A stretch of 64,000 bases of DNA from Nakamurella multipartita DSM 44233 (GCF_000024365.1 NC_013235.1:4712001-4776000); one strand, 5' to 3'. Positions 49,503 through 59,088 are shown, counted from the stretch's first letter. Program-made: numbers and translations. Notes: generated by a model from the sequence alone, not told the origin.

Positions 49503-50552
49503 TCACAATCCACCATCCATCTCGCCGGAGAGCAGCAGATACAGCACGGCCATCCGCACGGTCACCCCGTTGGCGACCTGCTCGACGATCACCGAGTTGA
49601 CCCCGTCGGCCACGCCCGGGGTGATCTCCATGCCCCGGTTCATCGGGCCGGGGTGCATGACGATTGCGTCGTCGGCCAGCAGCGCGCGGCGCCGTTCGTC
49701 CAGCCCGTACCCGCGGCTGTACTCGCGCTCGGTCGGGAAGAACGCGCCGCTCATCCGCTCCCGCTGCACCCGCAGCATCATCACGGCATCGGCCCCGGTC
49801 AGCGCGCCGTCCAGGTCGTAGGACACCTGCGCGGGCCAGGCGTCCACCCCGACCGGGACCAGGGTGGGCGGCGCAACCAGGGTGACCTGCGCGCCCAGGG
49901 TGGACAGCAGCAGCACGTTGGACCGGGCCACCCGCGAGTGCAGCACGTCGCCGACCACCACGATCCGCCGGCCGTCCAGCCGGCCCAGGTGCCGGCGCAG
50001 GGTGAAGGCGTCCAGCAACGCCTGGGTGGGGTGCTCGTGGGTGCCGTCGCCGGCGTTGATCACGTGCCCGTCCACCCAGCCGGAGAGCTGCTGCGGCGCC
50101 CCGGAGGCCGAGTGCCGGCAGACGACGGCGTCGGCGCCCATGGCCTGCAGGGTCCAGGCGGTGTCCTTGAGCGACTCGCCCTTGGACACCGACGAACCCT
50201 TGGCCGAGAAGTTGATGACGTCGGCGGACAGGCGCTTGGCGGCCAGCTCGAACGAGATCCGGGTCCGGGTGGAGTCCTCGAAGAACAGGTTGACCACGGT
50301 GCGCCCGCGCAGGGTGGGCAGCTTGCGCACCTCCCGGCCGGCCATCGCCTGGTCGATCCGCTCGGCGGTGTCCAGGATCAGCTCGGCCGAGCCGCGGGTC
50401 AGGTCGCCGGCCGAGAGCAGGTGCCGCGGCATGGTCGGCACGACGGGCTCGTTCGACCCGGTCGGGGCGGCCGCCGCGCCCGGCGCCCCGGTCGGGGCGG
50501 TCGAGGTCGGGGTCGGGCGAGCGGTGGGCACGTGCGCAGCGGTCGTCGTCAT
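49503..50552 (-). CDS. pyrB: Aspartate carbamoyltransferase catalytic subunit
   Basis: Enzyme of 349 residues joining carbamoyl phosphate and aspartate. The carbamoyl-phosphate motif is [13 protein letters not shown], with [12 protein letters not shown] and the C-terminal MHPGPMNRG. The first 40 residues are an Ala/Pro/Thr-rich extension absent from most homologues. The ATG overlaps the pyrR stop by four bases (ATGA); an ATG at [11 protein letters not shown] (codon 41) would give the usual length and cannot be excluded. No pyrI regulatory subunit is present. Confidence 0.94.
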   Translation of the reverse strand: MTTTAAHVPTARPTPTSTAPTGAPGAAAAPTGSNEPVVPTMPRHLLSAGDLTRGSAELILDTAERIDQAMAGREVRKLPTLRGRTVVNLFFEDSTRTRISFELAAKRLSADVINFSAKGSSVSKGESLKDTAWTLQAMGADAVVCRHSASGAPQQLSGWVDGHVINAGDGTHEHPTQALLDAFTLRRHLGRLDGRRIVVVGDVLHSRVARSNVLLLSTLGAQVTLVAPPTLVPVGVDAWPAQVSYDLDGALTGADAVMMLRVQRERMSGAFFPTEREYSRGYGLDERRRALLADDAIVMHPGPMNRGMEITPGVADGVNSVIVEQVANGVTVRMAVLYLLLSGEMDGGL

Positions 50553-51211
50553 GACGTCCCTTCCCCGGGCAGTCCGGTGATCTCCTCGCGGGTGGGCACG
50601 GCGCGGGCCAGCTCGACGCTGTCCAGCCCGTCGATCTCGACCAGGTGCACAGCAACGTCGTCGCCGAAGGCGGTCGGGATGTTCTTGCCCACGTAGTCGG
50701 CCCGGATCGGCAGCTGCCGGTGGCCGCGGTCGACCAGGACGGCGAGCTGCACGACCGCCGGCCGGCCGTGATCGCGCAGCGCGTCCAGGGCGGCCCGGAT
50801 GGTGCGCCCGGAGTACAGGACGTCGTCGACCAGGACGACGGTGGCGTTGTCCAGCCCGCCGGCCGGGATCCGCGTCTCCTCCAGCGCCCGGGGCGGGCGG
50901 CGGCGCAGGTCGTCGCGGTAGAGAGTGATGTCCAGGGAACCGACCGGGATCGGGCGGCCGGTGAAGGCGGTGAGCCGGTCGGCCAGGCGCTTGGCCAGGT
51001 GGACCCCGCGGGTCGGGATGCCGAGCAGGACGATGGGCTGCTCGCCGTTGCGTTCGAGGATCTGGTGGGCGATCCGGTCGATGGTCCGGGCGATCTGGGC
51101 GCCGCCCAGAATCTCGGTGAGGATCTCGGGTGCGCCGGCCACGGGCTGGGCCACCGACTGGGCCACGGACCGAGCGCTGGACGTGCTGGCCTGAGCAGGA
51201 CGCGCGTGCAC
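50549..51211 (-). CDS. pyrR: PyrR, uracil-sensing RNA-binding regulator/UPRTase
   Basis: Protein of 220 residues with a phosphoribosyltransferase fold. The PRPP loop is [21 protein letters not shown], and the RNA-binding face includes [11 protein letters not shown]. PyrR bound to UMP represses pyr genes by binding a leader RNA hairpin; many also have weak uracil phosphoribosyltransferase activity. The first 25 residues are a Ser/Ala/Gln-rich extension. The GTG is preceded by AAAGGAGGT at 51221-51229, which is the sequence its own leader hairpin is predicted to hide. First gene of the pyr operon. Confidence 0.94.
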   Translation of the reverse strand: MHARPAQASTSSARSVAQSVAQPVAGAPEILTEILGGAQIARTIDRIAHQILERNGEQPIVLLGIPTRGVHLAKRLADRLTAFTGRPIPVGSLDITLYRDDLRRRPPRALEETRIPAGGLDNATVVLVDDVLYSGRTIRAALDALRDHGRPAVVQLAVLVDRGHRQLPIRADYVGKNIPTAFGDDVAVHLVEIDGLDSVELARAVPTREEITGLPGEGTS

Positions 51212-51220
51212 CTGGTGCAG

Positions 51221-51260
51221 ACCTCCTTTCCCGCCTCACTGGACGGTCCTTAAAGGGTGG
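51221..51260 (-). promoter_or_regulatory. PyrR-binding RNA element covering the pyrR ribosome binding site
   Basis: On the minus strand the leader reads ACCACCCTTTAAGG, then GACCGTCCAGTGAGGCGGG, then AAAGGAGGT. The middle matches the conserved PyrR loop (GTCCAG-GAGGC) known from Bacillus and mycobacteria. The outer CCCTTT can pair with the AAAGG of the ribosome binding site, extended by ACC with GGT. Stabilised by PyrR-UMP, this stem would block translation of pyrR and the coupled genes, as shown for Mycobacterium smegmatis. No terminator/antiterminator pair of the Bacillus kind is visible. Confidence 0.75.
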
Positions 51261-51353
51261 TCGACGGGCAATGCTACCAACGGATTCCGGGGCGCCCGAG
51301 CCATCGCGCAACGGTGCCGAGGAATCCGGACGAACGGGATGTCACTGGCATGC

Positions 51354-51384
51354 TGGACGTGAGTGCGACTACTCTGCGTATACA
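51354..51384 (+). promoter_or_regulatory. Candidate bldD promoter
   Basis: TGGACG (51354-51359) and TATACA (51379-51384) with a 19-base spacer, about 50 bases before the bldD start. This is one of the few clear vegetative-like -10 boxes followed by a leader with a ribosome binding site (AGGGAG). A BldD box may overlap it, but I could not identify one with confidence. Confidence 0.35.
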
Positions 51385-51435
51385 CTTCCAAGTTGCGTCA
51401 CCGTACTCGCACCATCCAGCTTCAGGGAGCCGTCA

Positions 51436-51921
51436 ATGACCCAGGACTACGCCCACGCCCTGGGCGCCCGTTTGCGCGCGATCCGGGCCCAGCAGGGCCT
51501 GAGCCTGCACGGGGTCGAGGAGAAGTCAGAGGGTCGTTGGAAGGCCGTCGTGGTCGGCTCCTACGAGCGGGGCGACCGGGCCGTCACCGTGGCCAAGTTG
51601 GCCGAACTGGCGGAGTTCTACGGGGTGCCGGTGGCCGAACTGCTGCCCGACGCGCGGGCCACCCGGCGCGGCGCGCCGAGCCCCAAGCTGGTCATCGACC
51701 TGCAGCGGCTGGCCGAACTGCCCACCCATCAGGCGGGCCCGCTGGCCCGGTACGCGGCCGCCATCCAGTCCCAGCGCGGCGACTACAACGGCAAGGTGCT
51801 GACCATCAGGTCCGAGGATTTGCGATCACTGGCCGTGATCTATGACATGACCGCGGAGGACCTGACCGACCAGTTGGTCTCCTGGGGCGTGCTGCCGGCC
51901 GGCACCGAGCTGAGCGACTGA
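51436..51921 (+). CDS. bldD: BldD, cyclic-di-GMP-responsive global regulator
   Basis: Protein of 161 residues. The N-terminal XRE helix-turn-helix is LGARLRAIRAQQGLSLHGVEEK, with GRWKAVVVGSYERGDRAVTV. The C-terminal domain carries the c-di-GMP signature RxD-X8-RxxD as RGDYNGKVLTIRSED. The residues are Arg114, Asp116, Arg125 and Asp128, the same numbering as in Streptomyces BldD. There, a c-di-GMP tetramer holds two BldD units together on DNA to repress development genes. All four ligand residues are intact, so the organism very likely uses c-di-GMP through BldD. Divergent from pyrR and convergent with nusB. Confidence 0.94.
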   Translation: MTQDYAHALGARLRAIRAQQGLSLHGVEEKSEGRWKAVVVGSYERGDRAVTVAKLAELAEFYGVPVAELLPDARATRRGAPSPKLVIDLQRLAELPTHQAGPLARYAAAIQSQRGDYNGKVLTIRSEDLRSLAVIYDMTAEDLTDQLVSWGVLPAGTELSD

Positions 51922-51935
51922 GTCCGGCCGTCGGA

Positions 51936-51968
51936 CCTGACCCGGCCGCGTGGCCCGGCCGGGTCAGG
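51936..51968. terminator. Bidirectional terminator between bldD and nusB
   Basis: Twelve-base perfect arms CCTGACCCGGCC and GGCCGGGTCAGG with a nine-base loop. The right arm includes the nusB stop codon. Confidence 0.7.
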
Positions 51969-52398
51969 CGCCGCGCAGCTGCGGCGTGATCGCCGCGATC
52001 TGCCCGAGCACCCCGTTGACGAAGCGCGGCGAATCGTCGGTGGACAGGATCTTGGCCGAGTCCACCGCCTCGTTGACCACGACCGCCGGCGGCACCTCGG
52101 TGGAGTAGAGCAACTCGTAGACCGCGATCCGCAGGATCGCCCGGTCCACCGCCGGCATCCGATCGACGGTCCAGCCGCGGGAATGTTCGGCCAGCAGCGT
52201 GTCCACCCGGTCCTGGTGCTCGACGAAGCCGCGCACCAGGCCCTCGGCGTAGTCGCCGATCGGCGTCCAGGAATGCCGGTCCGGGCCGGTCGGCTCCTCC
52301 ATCCGCTCGCTCAGGACGACCAGCGGGTCGACTCCACGGGCCTCGGCGGCGAACAGCACGTCGAGGGCGCGCTTGCGGGACTTGCTGCGGGCTGACAT
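51964..52398 (-). CDS. nusB: Transcription antitermination factor NusB
   Basis: All-helical RNA-binding protein of 144 residues. The N-terminal motif SKSRKRALDVLFAAEARG binds boxA RNA, and the C-terminal half (VDRAILRIAVYELLY, PPAVVVNEAVDSAKIL and RFVNGVLGQIA) is the S10/NusE-binding part. It is needed for rRNA antitermination. Third gene in pepQ-efp-nusB, 14 bases after efp, with no strong ribosome binding site of its own. Confidence 0.94.
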   Translation of the reverse strand: MSARSKSRKRALDVLFAAEARGVDPLVVLSERMEEPTGPDRHSWTPIGDYAEGLVRGFVEHQDRVDTLLAEHSRGWTVDRMPAVDRAILRIAVYELLYSTEVPPAVVVNEAVDSAKILSTDDSPRFVNGVLGQIAAITPQLRGA

Positions 52399-52412
52399 CA
52401 GGCGATCAGATC

Positions 52413-52976
52413 TCAGCTGTTGACGCGGCCGAGGTACCGGCCGTCGCGGGTGTCGACCTTGATCTTGTCGCCGGTGTTGAGGAACAGCGGCACCGCGATC
52501 TCCGCCCCGGTCTCCAGAGTGGCCGGCTTGGTACCGCCGGTCGACCGGTCGCCCTGCAGGCCCGGGTCGGTGTGCGAGACGACGAGCTCGACCGAGGCCG
52601 GCAGCTCGACGTAGAGCACCACGCCCTCGTTCTGCGCGATCAGCGCTTCCTGGTTCTCCAGCAGGTAGTCGGCGGCGGAGCCCACCGTCGCGGCCGGGAT
52701 GTGGATCTGGTCGTAGGTGTCGCCGTCCATGAAGACGTACTCGGAGCCGTCCTTGTACAGGTAGGTCATGTCCCGCTTGTCCACGGTCGCGGTCTCGACC
52801 TTGACGCCGGCGTTGAAAGTCTTGTCCACGACCTTGCCGGAGAGCACGTTCTTCAGGGTGGTCCGCACGAACGCCGGCCCCTTGCCCGGCTTGACGTGCT
52901 GGAACTCGGTGATGGTCCACAGCTGGCCCTCGAGGTTGAGGACGAGCCCGTTCTTGAAATCACTGGTGCTGGCCAT
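52413..52976 (-). CDS. efp: Elongation factor P
   Basis: Three-domain protein of 187 residues that relieves ribosome stalling at polyproline. The tip of domain I has [11 protein letters not shown]; the lysine that many bacteria modify lies between two prolines (PGKGP). That loop type is known in actinobacteria and acts without modification, and I see no epmA or epmB in the window. The C-terminal signature ([19 protein letters not shown]) is intact. 69 bases after pepQ, probably cotranscribed. Useful in this proteome, which is rich in proline runs. Confidence 0.95.
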   Translation of the reverse strand: MASTSDFKNGLVLNLEGQLWTITEFQHVKPGKGPAFVRTTLKNVLSGKVVDKTFNAGVKVETATVDKRDMTYLYKDGSEYVFMDGDTYDQIHIPAATVGSAADYLLENQEALIAQNEGVVLYVELPASVELVVSHTDPGLQGDRSTGGTKPATLETGAEIAVPLFLNTGDKIKVDTRDGRYLGRVNS

Positions 52977-53045
52977 AGTGCGGGTGCTGCGCCTTTCGCT
53001 GTTCGACCGATCCTCGGCAGACCGGGCCGGGCCCGGTTCGGCGGC

Positions 53046-54194
53046 TCAGAGCACGCCGAGATCCTTGGAGGTCTGGGTGAGGACGTGATACCCGTCGGGG
53101 CGGATCACGCCACTGTCCTCGATGCGCACCCCGCCCCGCCCCGGCAGGTACACCCCGGGCTCGACGGTCACGCACATGTCGGAGGCCATGATACTGGCCG
53201 CACCGCGAGCCAGAGCCGGTGCTTCGTGGATCTGCAGGCCGACCCCGTGCCCCAGGCCGTGGGCGAACTGCGGTCCGTACCCGGCGTCCTCGATGACGCC
53301 GCGGGACGCCGCGTCCACCGCGTCGCCGCTGGCCCCGATCACGCAGGCCGCGCGGCCGGCCGCCTGGGCCGCGTGCACCAGGTCGTAGATCTCCCGCTGC
53401 CAGGCCTGCGGCTCGCCCAGCACGAAGGTGCGGGTCATGTCCGAGTGGTAGCAGTCGACCTCGGCGCCGAAATCCAGCTTGACGAAGTCGCCGCGCTGCA
53501 GGACCGCGGTGGTGGGCCGGTGGTGCGGGATGGCGCTGTGCGGGCCGGCGGCCACGATCGTCTCGAAGGCCGGGTCCTGCGCCCCGAGCTCGCGCATCCG
53601 CTGGTCCAGCTCCAGGCCGACCGCCCGTTCGGTGCGGCCCGGGCGCAGGCCGCCGGCCGCGATCAGGTCGGCCAGGGCCTGGTCGGCGACCTGGCAGGCC
53701 CGGCTCAGGGCGTCGATCTCGGTCGGGTCCTTGATCACCCGGGCCGCCTCGACCACGTCCAGCGTGGTGCGCAGGCTGACCGGCCGGGGCCGCTCGCGGG
53801 CCACCGCCGCGAGCACGTCGTAGGCCGCGACCGGGAGCGAGCGGGCCTCGAAACCGACGCTGCCGGCCGGCGCGCCCCGCAGCAGGGCCACGTCACAGGG
53901 CCGGGCGATCAGCCGGGGCAGGTCGGGCACCTGCTCCTGCGATTGCAGGGTGTACCGGCCGTCGGTGCAGAACCGGGTGCGCGGATCGGCCTCATCGGTG
54001 GTCCGTTCCGTGTGGCCGTGCGCCTGCTCGGGCTCCTCGTCGTCCGCCGCGACCAGCAGCAGCGCGGCGTTGGAGCCGGTGAAGCCGGTCAGGTAGCGCA
54101 CGTTGATCAGGTCGGTGACCAGCAGGGCGTCGATGCCGTCGGCGACGAGCGCGGCGCGGACGGTGGACCGGCGGGTGCGGTGCAAGGACGTCAC
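53046..54194 (-). CDS. pepQ: M24-family aminopeptidase (PepQ/PepP type)
   Basis: Metallopeptidase of 382 residues cleaving Xaa-Pro bonds. The creatinase-like N-terminal domain (GIDALLVTDLINVRYLTGFTGSN) precedes the pita-bread domain with the metal ligands in VKLDFGAEVDCYHSDMTRTF, HGLGHGVGLQIHEAP and TVEPGVYLPGRGGVRIED. Relative to homologues it has an acidic insertion (EPEQAHGHTERTTDEAD) near residue 75. Start: the GTG at 54194 lies eight bases after TACCAT, a leaderless layout; the longer reading to 54284 enters the LacI operator region and is rejected. Confidence 0.92.
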   Translation of the reverse strand: MTSLHRTRRSTVRAALVADGIDALLVTDLINVRYLTGFTGSNAALLLVAADDEEPEQAHGHTERTTDEADPRTRFCTDGRYTLQSQEQVPDLPRLIARPCDVALLRGAPAGSVGFEARSLPVAAYDVLAAVARERPRPVSLRTTLDVVEAARVIKDPTEIDALSRACQVADQALADLIAAGGLRPGRTERAVGLELDQRMRELGAQDPAFETIVAAGPHSAIPHHRPTTAVLQRGDFVKLDFGAEVDCYHSDMTRTFVLGEPQAWQREIYDLVHAAQAAGRAACVIGASGDAVDAASRGVIEDAGYGPQFAHGLGHGVGLQIHEAPALARGAASIMASDMCVTVEPGVYLPGRGGVRIEDSGVIRPDGYHVLTQTSKDLGVL

Positions 54195-54202
54195 GAGCGT
54201 CG

Positions 54203-54208
54203 ATGGTA
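54203..54208 (-). promoter_or_regulatory. -10 box for pepQ
   Basis: TACCAT on the minus strand, eight bases before the GTG at 54194. It would drive pepQ-efp-nusB. Confidence 0.4.
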
Positions 54209-54258
54209 GGCCGACCGCGGCCGGCACGGCCCGGCCCGGGCCGCTCTTCTGGCAACTC

Positions 54259-54287
54259 TTGACAAGCTTGCGCAAGCTTGTCATTGT
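54259..54287 (+). promoter_or_regulatory. Promoter and LacI operator of the sugar-acid operon
   Basis: TTGACA (-35, 54259-54264) and CATTGT (-10, 54282-54287) have a 17-base spacer. A perfect 24-bp palindrome (54260-54283) fills the spacer and touches both boxes, with half-site TGACAAGCTTGC and the central GC/CG step usual for LacI operators. Binding of the LacI protein made by the first gene would shut off the whole operon. Confidence 0.8.
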
Positions 54288-54338
54288 TTGTCAGTCACCG
54301 CACTGCGGCGGTGACCGCGAACTCCAGGAGGTGGCCCC

Positions 54339-55355
54339 ATGGCGGCAACCCTCACCGATGTGGCGAAGCGGGCCGGCGTGGCCCTGTCCACCGCGTCCCG
54401 CGCCTTTTCCGACCCCGATCGGCTCGGGCCGGCAACGTTGCGCAAGATTCTGGCCGTCGCCCAGGACCTCGGTTACCAGGCCCCGGCCGCCCGGCTGGTC
54501 GACCCCGCCACCGACGACGACACCACCACCGTGGCCGTGGTCGTGCCCGACATCGGCAACCCGGTGTTCGCCGCGTTCGTCAAGGCGGCCCAGTCGCAGG
54601 GCTGGTTCCGCCGGCAGACCGTCGTGCTGGCCGACACCGACCTGAACCCCGACCGCGAGCGGGACGTGCTCAGCCACCTGCGGGACAAGGTCGACGGCAT
54701 CATCATCAGCTCGCCGCGGCTGGAGGCCGAGCAGATCCTGGCCCTGTGCCCGCGCATCCCGGTGGTGCTGGTGAACCGGCAGACCCCGGGCACCGACTGC
54801 GTCATCGCCGATGCGACCGACGGCCTGCGGCAGACCATCGACTACCTGCGCGCACTGGGCCACCACCGCATCGCCTACGTGCAGGGCTCGCCACAGTCCT
54901 GGTCCAACGACCATCGCGTCACCCTGGTCCGCGAGTTGACCGCCGAGGCCGGGATGGACCTGCAGGTCCTGGGCTGGCAGGCGGAGACCGTGGCCGGCGG
55001 CACGGCCGCCGCGGCCAGCGTGGTGGCCACCGGAGCCTCCGCCGTCATCACCCACAACGACCTGATGGCCCTGGGCGTGATGGCCGGCGCCCGCGCCCTG
55101 GGCGTGCGGGTGCCGGAGGACCTGAGCGTGGTGGGCATCGACGACATCCCGGTGGCCGCGATCACCCACCCCAGCCTGACCAGCGTGTCGGTGCCGATGG
55201 CCCGCATGGGGGTGGCGGCGATGGAATCGCTCGAGCGCAATCTCGTCGAGCGGCAGACCCCGCGCCTGGTGCGGATGCCCACCCAGCTCGTCGTCCGCCA
55301 GTCCACCGGTCCGGCCGCCACCGCCGCGGCCACCAGCACGGGAGCCTCCGCATGA
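54339..55355 (+). CDS. LacI-family repressor of the sugar-acid operon
   Basis: Protein of 338 residues. The DNA-binding head ([21 protein letters not shown], then [16 protein letters not shown]) and a periplasmic-binding-type core with [20 protein letters not shown] near the end are typical. It is the first gene of the eight-gene unit and its operator lies directly upstream, so it autoregulates together with the catabolic genes. The inducer is probably a pathway intermediate such as D-mannonate, D-fructuronate or KDG (inference). The ATG has CAGGAGG upstream. The stop overlaps the next start (ATGA). Confidence 0.92.
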   Translation: MAATLTDVAKRAGVALSTASRAFSDPDRLGPATLRKILAVAQDLGYQAPAARLVDPATDDDTTTVAVVVPDIGNPVFAAFVKAAQSQGWFRRQTVVLADTDLNPDRERDVLSHLRDKVDGIIISSPRLEAEQILALCPRIPVVLVNRQTPGTDCVIADATDGLRQTIDYLRALGHHRIAYVQGSPQSWSNDHRVTLVRELTAEAGMDLQVLGWQAETVAGGTAAAASVVATGASAVITHNDLMALGVMAGARALGVRVPEDLSVVGIDDIPVAAITHPSLTSVSVPMARMGVAAMESLERNLVERQTPRLVRMPTQLVVRQSTGPAATAAATSTGASA

Positions 55356-56338
55356 ACCCCGACCTGAACGTGGTCGTCCTGGACGACAACATCGCCCGCT
55401 TCCGCGACGATTTCGAGTCCCGGCTGCCGGCCGGCGCCCACGCGAGCTTCCCCGACCGGACCGACGAGACGGCCGTGCAGGATTCGCTGCGCGACGCGCA
55501 CGTGCTGGTCAGCGCGGCCTTCACCGCCGACACCGCGGCCATGGCCAAGGATTTGCTGCTGCTGCTGGTGCCCGGGGCCGGCCTGAACGGGGTCGACCGG
55601 GCCGCGCTGCCGGCGGATGTGCCGGTCTGCAACACCTTCCACCACGAGGATTCGATCGCCGAGTACGTGGTGGCGGCCAGCGTGCTGCTGCGCCGCGGCT
55701 TCCTGACCCAGGACGCCGCGCTGCGCACCGGCCGGTGGCACAGCCCGGTGTACCGGCCCGAGCTGCCGTACTCCCGCGCCCTGGTCGGCGCGACCGTCGG
55801 CTTCGTCGGCTTCGGCCACATCGGGCAACGCACCTGGGAGCTGTTCCGGGCATTCCGGGCGCGCGGGGTGGCCGTCACCCGGCGCGGCGACATCGACGCG
55901 GCCGCCGCCGGTCTGGAGTGGTCGGGCACCATCGCCGACCTGGACGACCTGCTCGCCGCCGCCGACGTGGTCGTGCTGTCCGCCCCGCTCACCCCGCAGA
56001 CCACCGGCCTGATCGGCGCGGCCCAGCTGGCCGCGATGAAGACCGACGCGATCCTGGTCAACGTCGGCCGCGGCCCGCTGGTCGATGCCGCGTCCCTGGC
56101 GAACGCGTTGCGGGACAACGCCATCGGTGGCGCCGCGATCGACGTGTGGTGGACCTACCCGACCTCGGGCGACACCGCCGCGCCCACCGAATACCCGTTG
56201 CCGGAGTCGGCCAACGTGCTGATGACGCCGCATTCGTCCGGCCTGTCCGAGCAGACCTTCGCCGGCCGGATCGCCGACATGACCGACAACATCGCACGGC
56301 TGGCCGTCGGCCGGCCCCTGCTGAACGTGGTCGGCTGA
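55352..56338 (+). CDS. D-isomer-specific 2-hydroxyacid dehydrogenase family protein
   Basis: Protein of 328 residues. The NAD-binding domain has [20 protein letters not shown], then [18 protein letters not shown] and [17 protein letters not shown]. The catalytic Arg (NVGRG) is clear. The usual Glu and His positions are represented by the WWTYPTSGD and LMTPHSSGL regions, where the Trp-rich stretch is less typical. It could reduce or oxidise a 2-keto or 2-hydroxy sugar acid, for example 2-keto-gulonate/idonate or hydroxypyruvate-like compounds. The canonical mannonate route does not need it, so it suggests a side entry point. Overlaps with both neighbours show tight coupling. Confidence 0.82.
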   Translation: MNPDLNVVVLDDNIARFRDDFESRLPAGAHASFPDRTDETAVQDSLRDAHVLVSAAFTADTAAMAKDLLLLLVPGAGLNGVDRAALPADVPVCNTFHHEDSIAEYVVAASVLLRRGFLTQDAALRTGRWHSPVYRPELPYSRALVGATVGFVGFGHIGQRTWELFRAFRARGVAVTRRGDIDAAAAGLEWSGTIADLDDLLAAADVVVLSAPLTPQTTGLIGAAQLAAMKTDAILVNVGRGPLVDAASLANALRDNAIGGAAIDVWWTYPTSGDTAAPTEYPLPESANVLMTPHSSGLSEQTFAGRIADMTDNIARLAVGRPLLNVVG

Positions 56339-57555
56339 TGGCCGACAAGATCATCGCCGCGGACGTCGTCGTCACCAGTCCGGGTCGCAACTTCGTCACC
56401 CTGAAGATCACCACCGCGGACGGCGTCGTCGGCTACGGCGACGCCACCCTCAACGGCCGCGAACTGTCGGTGGCCAGCTACCTGCGCGACCACGTCGCCC
56501 CGCTGCTGGTCGGCCGCGACCCGGCCCGCATCGAGGACGCCTGGCAGTACCTGTACCGCGGCGTGTACTGGCGCCGCGGACCGGTCACCATGGCCGCGAT
56601 CGGCGCGGTCGACGTGGCCCTGTGGGACATCAAGGGCCAGGTCACCGGAGTGCCGGTGTACCAGCTGCTGGGCGGCTCGGTCCGCGACCGCATCCTGTCC
56701 TACACCCACGCCACCGGCTGGGACGTCCCGGCCCTGCTGGAGAGCATCGATGCCCAGCTGGCCCGTGGGTTTCAGGCCGTCCGGGCACAGACGGGGGTGC
56801 CCGGACTCGACATCGTGTACGGGGTGACCCGCAGCGGGGCGGCTTACGAGCCGGCCGGCCGCGGGGCCGCCCCGACCGAGGAGATCTGGGACACCGACGC
56901 GTACCTGCGGTACGCCCCCACCGCCCTGGCCGCCGCCCGCGACCACGTCGGCCCGGACGTCAAGCTGCTGCACGACGCGCACCACCGGCTCACCCCGAAC
57001 CAGGCCGCCCGGTTGGGCCGGGCCCTGGAGCCGGTCGACCTGTTCTGGCTGGAGGACGTCACGCCGGCGGAGAACCAGGAGGTGCTGCGCCGGGTCCGGG
57101 CGGCGACCACCGTGCCGCTGGCCATCGGCGAGGTGTTCACCACGGTGTGGGAGTTCCAGACGCTGATCACCGAGCAACTCATCGACTTCGTCCGGGCGGC
57201 GGTCTCGCACGCCGGCGGGATCAGCCCGCTGCGCCGCATCGCCGCGCTGGCCGACGTGTGGCAGATCCGGCTGGCCCCGCACGGCCCGTCGGACGTCTCG
57301 CCGATCAGCCTGGGCGCCAGCACCCATCTGGGCCTGGCCACGCCGAACTTCGCGATCCAGGAGTACATGGGCTATTCGGACCTGGTGCACGAGGTGTTCC
57401 CGCACGCCTGGACCTACGCCGACGGGCACCTGCACCCGGGCGAGCAGCCCGGCATCGGCGTCCGGCTCGACGAGAAGCTCGCCGCGCGTTTCCCCTACCA
57501 ACCTGCCTACCTGCCGGTCGCCCGCCGGCGGGACGGCTCGATGACGGACTGGTGA
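56338..57555 (+). CDS. manD: D-mannonate dehydratase, enolase superfamily (ManD/RspA type)
   Basis: Protein of 405 residues, the normal ManD length. The N-terminal capping domain ([21 protein letters not shown]) and barrel show the metal ligands in [12 protein letters not shown] (Asp), [14 protein letters not shown] (Glu) and [12 protein letters not shown] (Glu), with the catalytic His in HHRLTP. These match the ManD subgroup that removes water from D-mannonate to give 2-keto-3-deoxygluconate. Some subgroup members act weakly or on D-gluconate; the presence of the next pathway genes here argues for real D-mannonate use. The start overlaps the previous stop (TGATG). Confidence 0.9.
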   Translation: MADKIIAADVVVTSPGRNFVTLKITTADGVVGYGDATLNGRELSVASYLRDHVAPLLVGRDPARIEDAWQYLYRGVYWRRGPVTMAAIGAVDVALWDIKGQVTGVPVYQLLGGSVRDRILSYTHATGWDVPALLESIDAQLARGFQAVRAQTGVPGLDIVYGVTRSGAAYEPAGRGAAPTEEIWDTDAYLRYAPTALAAARDHVGPDVKLLHDAHHRLTPNQAARLGRALEPVDLFWLEDVTPAENQEVLRRVRAATTVPLAIGEVFTTVWEFQTLITEQLIDFVRAAVSHAGGISPLRRIAALADVWQIRLAPHGPSDVSPISLGASTHLGLATPNFAIQEYMGYSDLVHEVFPHAWTYADGHLHPGEQPGIGVRLDEKLAARFPYQPAYLPVARRRDGSMTDW

Positions 57556-57560
57556 GGACC

Positions 57561-59060
57561 ATGACGCTCCCCCGGCTGACCGCCGCCAGCACACCCCCGG
57601 CCGCGCTGATGCACCACCGCGGCCCGCTCGAGACCGGCATCGTGCACCTGGGTCTGGGCAACTTCCACCGCGCCCACCAGGCCGTCTACACCGCCGCCGC
57701 GCTGGCCGCCCAGGACGGGCCCTGGGGCATCGCCGGCGTGGCCAGCCGCTCGGCGCGCATCGCGGATTCGTTGCGCGAGCAGGACTTCCGTTACGGCACC
57801 GTGCAGATCTCGCCGGCCGGAACCACCGTCGAGGTCCCCGCCGTGCACACCGCCGCACTCGTGGCGGCGACCCAGCCCGACGCGGTGCTGGACGCGATCG
57901 CCGCCCCCGGCACCAGGATCGTCACCCTGACCGTCACCGAGCACGGCTACACCTACTCCCCGGTCACCCACCGCCTCGACCTGGACCACCCCGGCGTGCG
58001 CGGCGACCTGGCCGGGGCCCCGCCGAGCACCACCATCGGGCAGATCGCCCGCGGCCTGCAGCGCCGGGTGCGCGCCGGCGGCGCGCCCATCACCGTGCTG
58101 TCCTGCGACAACCTGACCGCCAACGGCGAGCACACCGGCCGGCTGGTCCGGGAGTTCGTCGCCGCCCTGCCGGCCGCCGAAAGTGCCGAGCTGAGCTCCT
58201 ACCTCGACACCGCCGTGCGGTTCCCGAACTGCATGGTCGATCGGATCGTGCCGGCGACCACCGACCGGTACCGCCAGGACGTCGCCCGCGCCCTGGGCGT
58301 GCGCGACGAGATCCCGGTCCCGGCCGAGCCGTTCACCATGTGGGTGCTGGAGGACGACTTCATCGCCGGCCGGCCCGCCTGGGAGCACGGGGGCGCCGTC
58401 TTCAGCGACGACGTCGAGGCCTACGAGCTGCTCAAGCTGCGCCTGCTGAACGGAACCCATTCCCTGATCGCCTATCTCGGCGCCCTGGACGAGCGCGCGA
58501 TCATCCCCGACGCGGTCGCCCAGCCGTTCGTCGAGCAGGCCGCCCGCAGCGTGCTGGTCGAGGACTACCTGCCCTCGGTCCGGGTCCCGGCCGACGTCGA
58601 CCTGGACGGCTACGTCGCCCAGCTGTTCCAGCGGTGGTCGAACACCGCGCTGGGCCACGGCACCCACCAGGTCGGCTCCGACGGTTCGGTCAAACTCGCC
58701 CAGCGGATCCCGGAACCGGCCCGGCTGCACCTGGACCGGGGCCGGATGCCGCACCACCTGGCCCTGACCGTGGCCGCCTACCTGCAGTGCATCGCCCCGC
58801 CGGCCGGGTTCGAGCCGGGCCGCTACGCCGCCGCGATGAGCGATCCGGCCCGCCCCGCACTGGCCGACCTGGCCGCGGCCCAGCCGGCGCCGCAGCCGTT
58901 CGTGCAGGCGGTACTGGACACCGGCCTGCTCGGCACCGACCTGGCCGGCCACCGGGAATTCGTCGACCGGGTCGCCGAGTTCCGCACGATCCTGACCACC
59001 CACGGGTCGTCCGCCGCGGCGGCCGAGGCCGCGTCGGCCGGGCTGGCCGTCTCCGCCTGA
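57561..59060 (+). CDS. uxuB: Mannitol dehydrogenase family protein, likely D-fructuronate (mannonate) reductase
   Basis: Polyol-specific long-chain dehydrogenase of 499 residues. The N-terminal nucleotide site is IVHLGLGNFHRAHQAVY. The catalytic K-X4-N-X2-H is KLRLLNGTH, followed by SLIAYLG, and SCDNLTANG is a family motif. Members act on mannitol/fructose, D-mannonate/D-fructuronate (UxuB) or D-altronate/tagaturonate. The next-door ManD, KDG kinase and KDPG aldolase make D-fructuronate to D-mannonate the most likely step. GAGGA precedes the ATG. Confidence 0.87.
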   Translation: MTLPRLTAASTPPAALMHHRGPLETGIVHLGLGNFHRAHQAVYTAAALAAQDGPWGIAGVASRSARIADSLREQDFRYGTVQISPAGTTVEVPAVHTAALVAATQPDAVLDAIAAPGTRIVTLTVTEHGYTYSPVTHRLDLDHPGVRGDLAGAPPSTTIGQIARGLQRRVRAGGAPITVLSCDNLTANGEHTGRLVREFVAALPAAESAELSSYLDTAVRFPNCMVDRIVPATTDRYRQDVARALGVRDEIPVPAEPFTMWVLEDDFIAGRPAWEHGGAVFSDDVEAYELLKLRLLNGTHSLIAYLGALDERAIIPDAVAQPFVEQAARSVLVEDYLPSVRVPADVDLDGYVAQLFQRWSNTALGHGTHQVGSDGSVKLAQRIPEPARLHLDRGRMPHHLALTVAAYLQCIAPPAGFEPGRYAAAMSDPARPALADLAAAQPAPQPFVQAVLDTGLLGTDLAGHREFVDRVAEFRTILTTHGSSAAAAEAASAGLAVSA

Positions 59061-59088
59061 CCGGCCACGAAACAAAGGGGTTTCCGCC

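Noticed and set aside
51361-51435. BldD box in the bldD promoter
   Set aside because: GTTGCGTCACC at about 51393 resembles half of a BldD site, but the second half is poor, so autoregulation is plausible from other species but not shown here.
54195-54284. N-terminal extension of pepQ to 54284
   Set aside because: It would run through the LacI operator and promoter of the divergent operon and adds 30 residues not seen in homologues.
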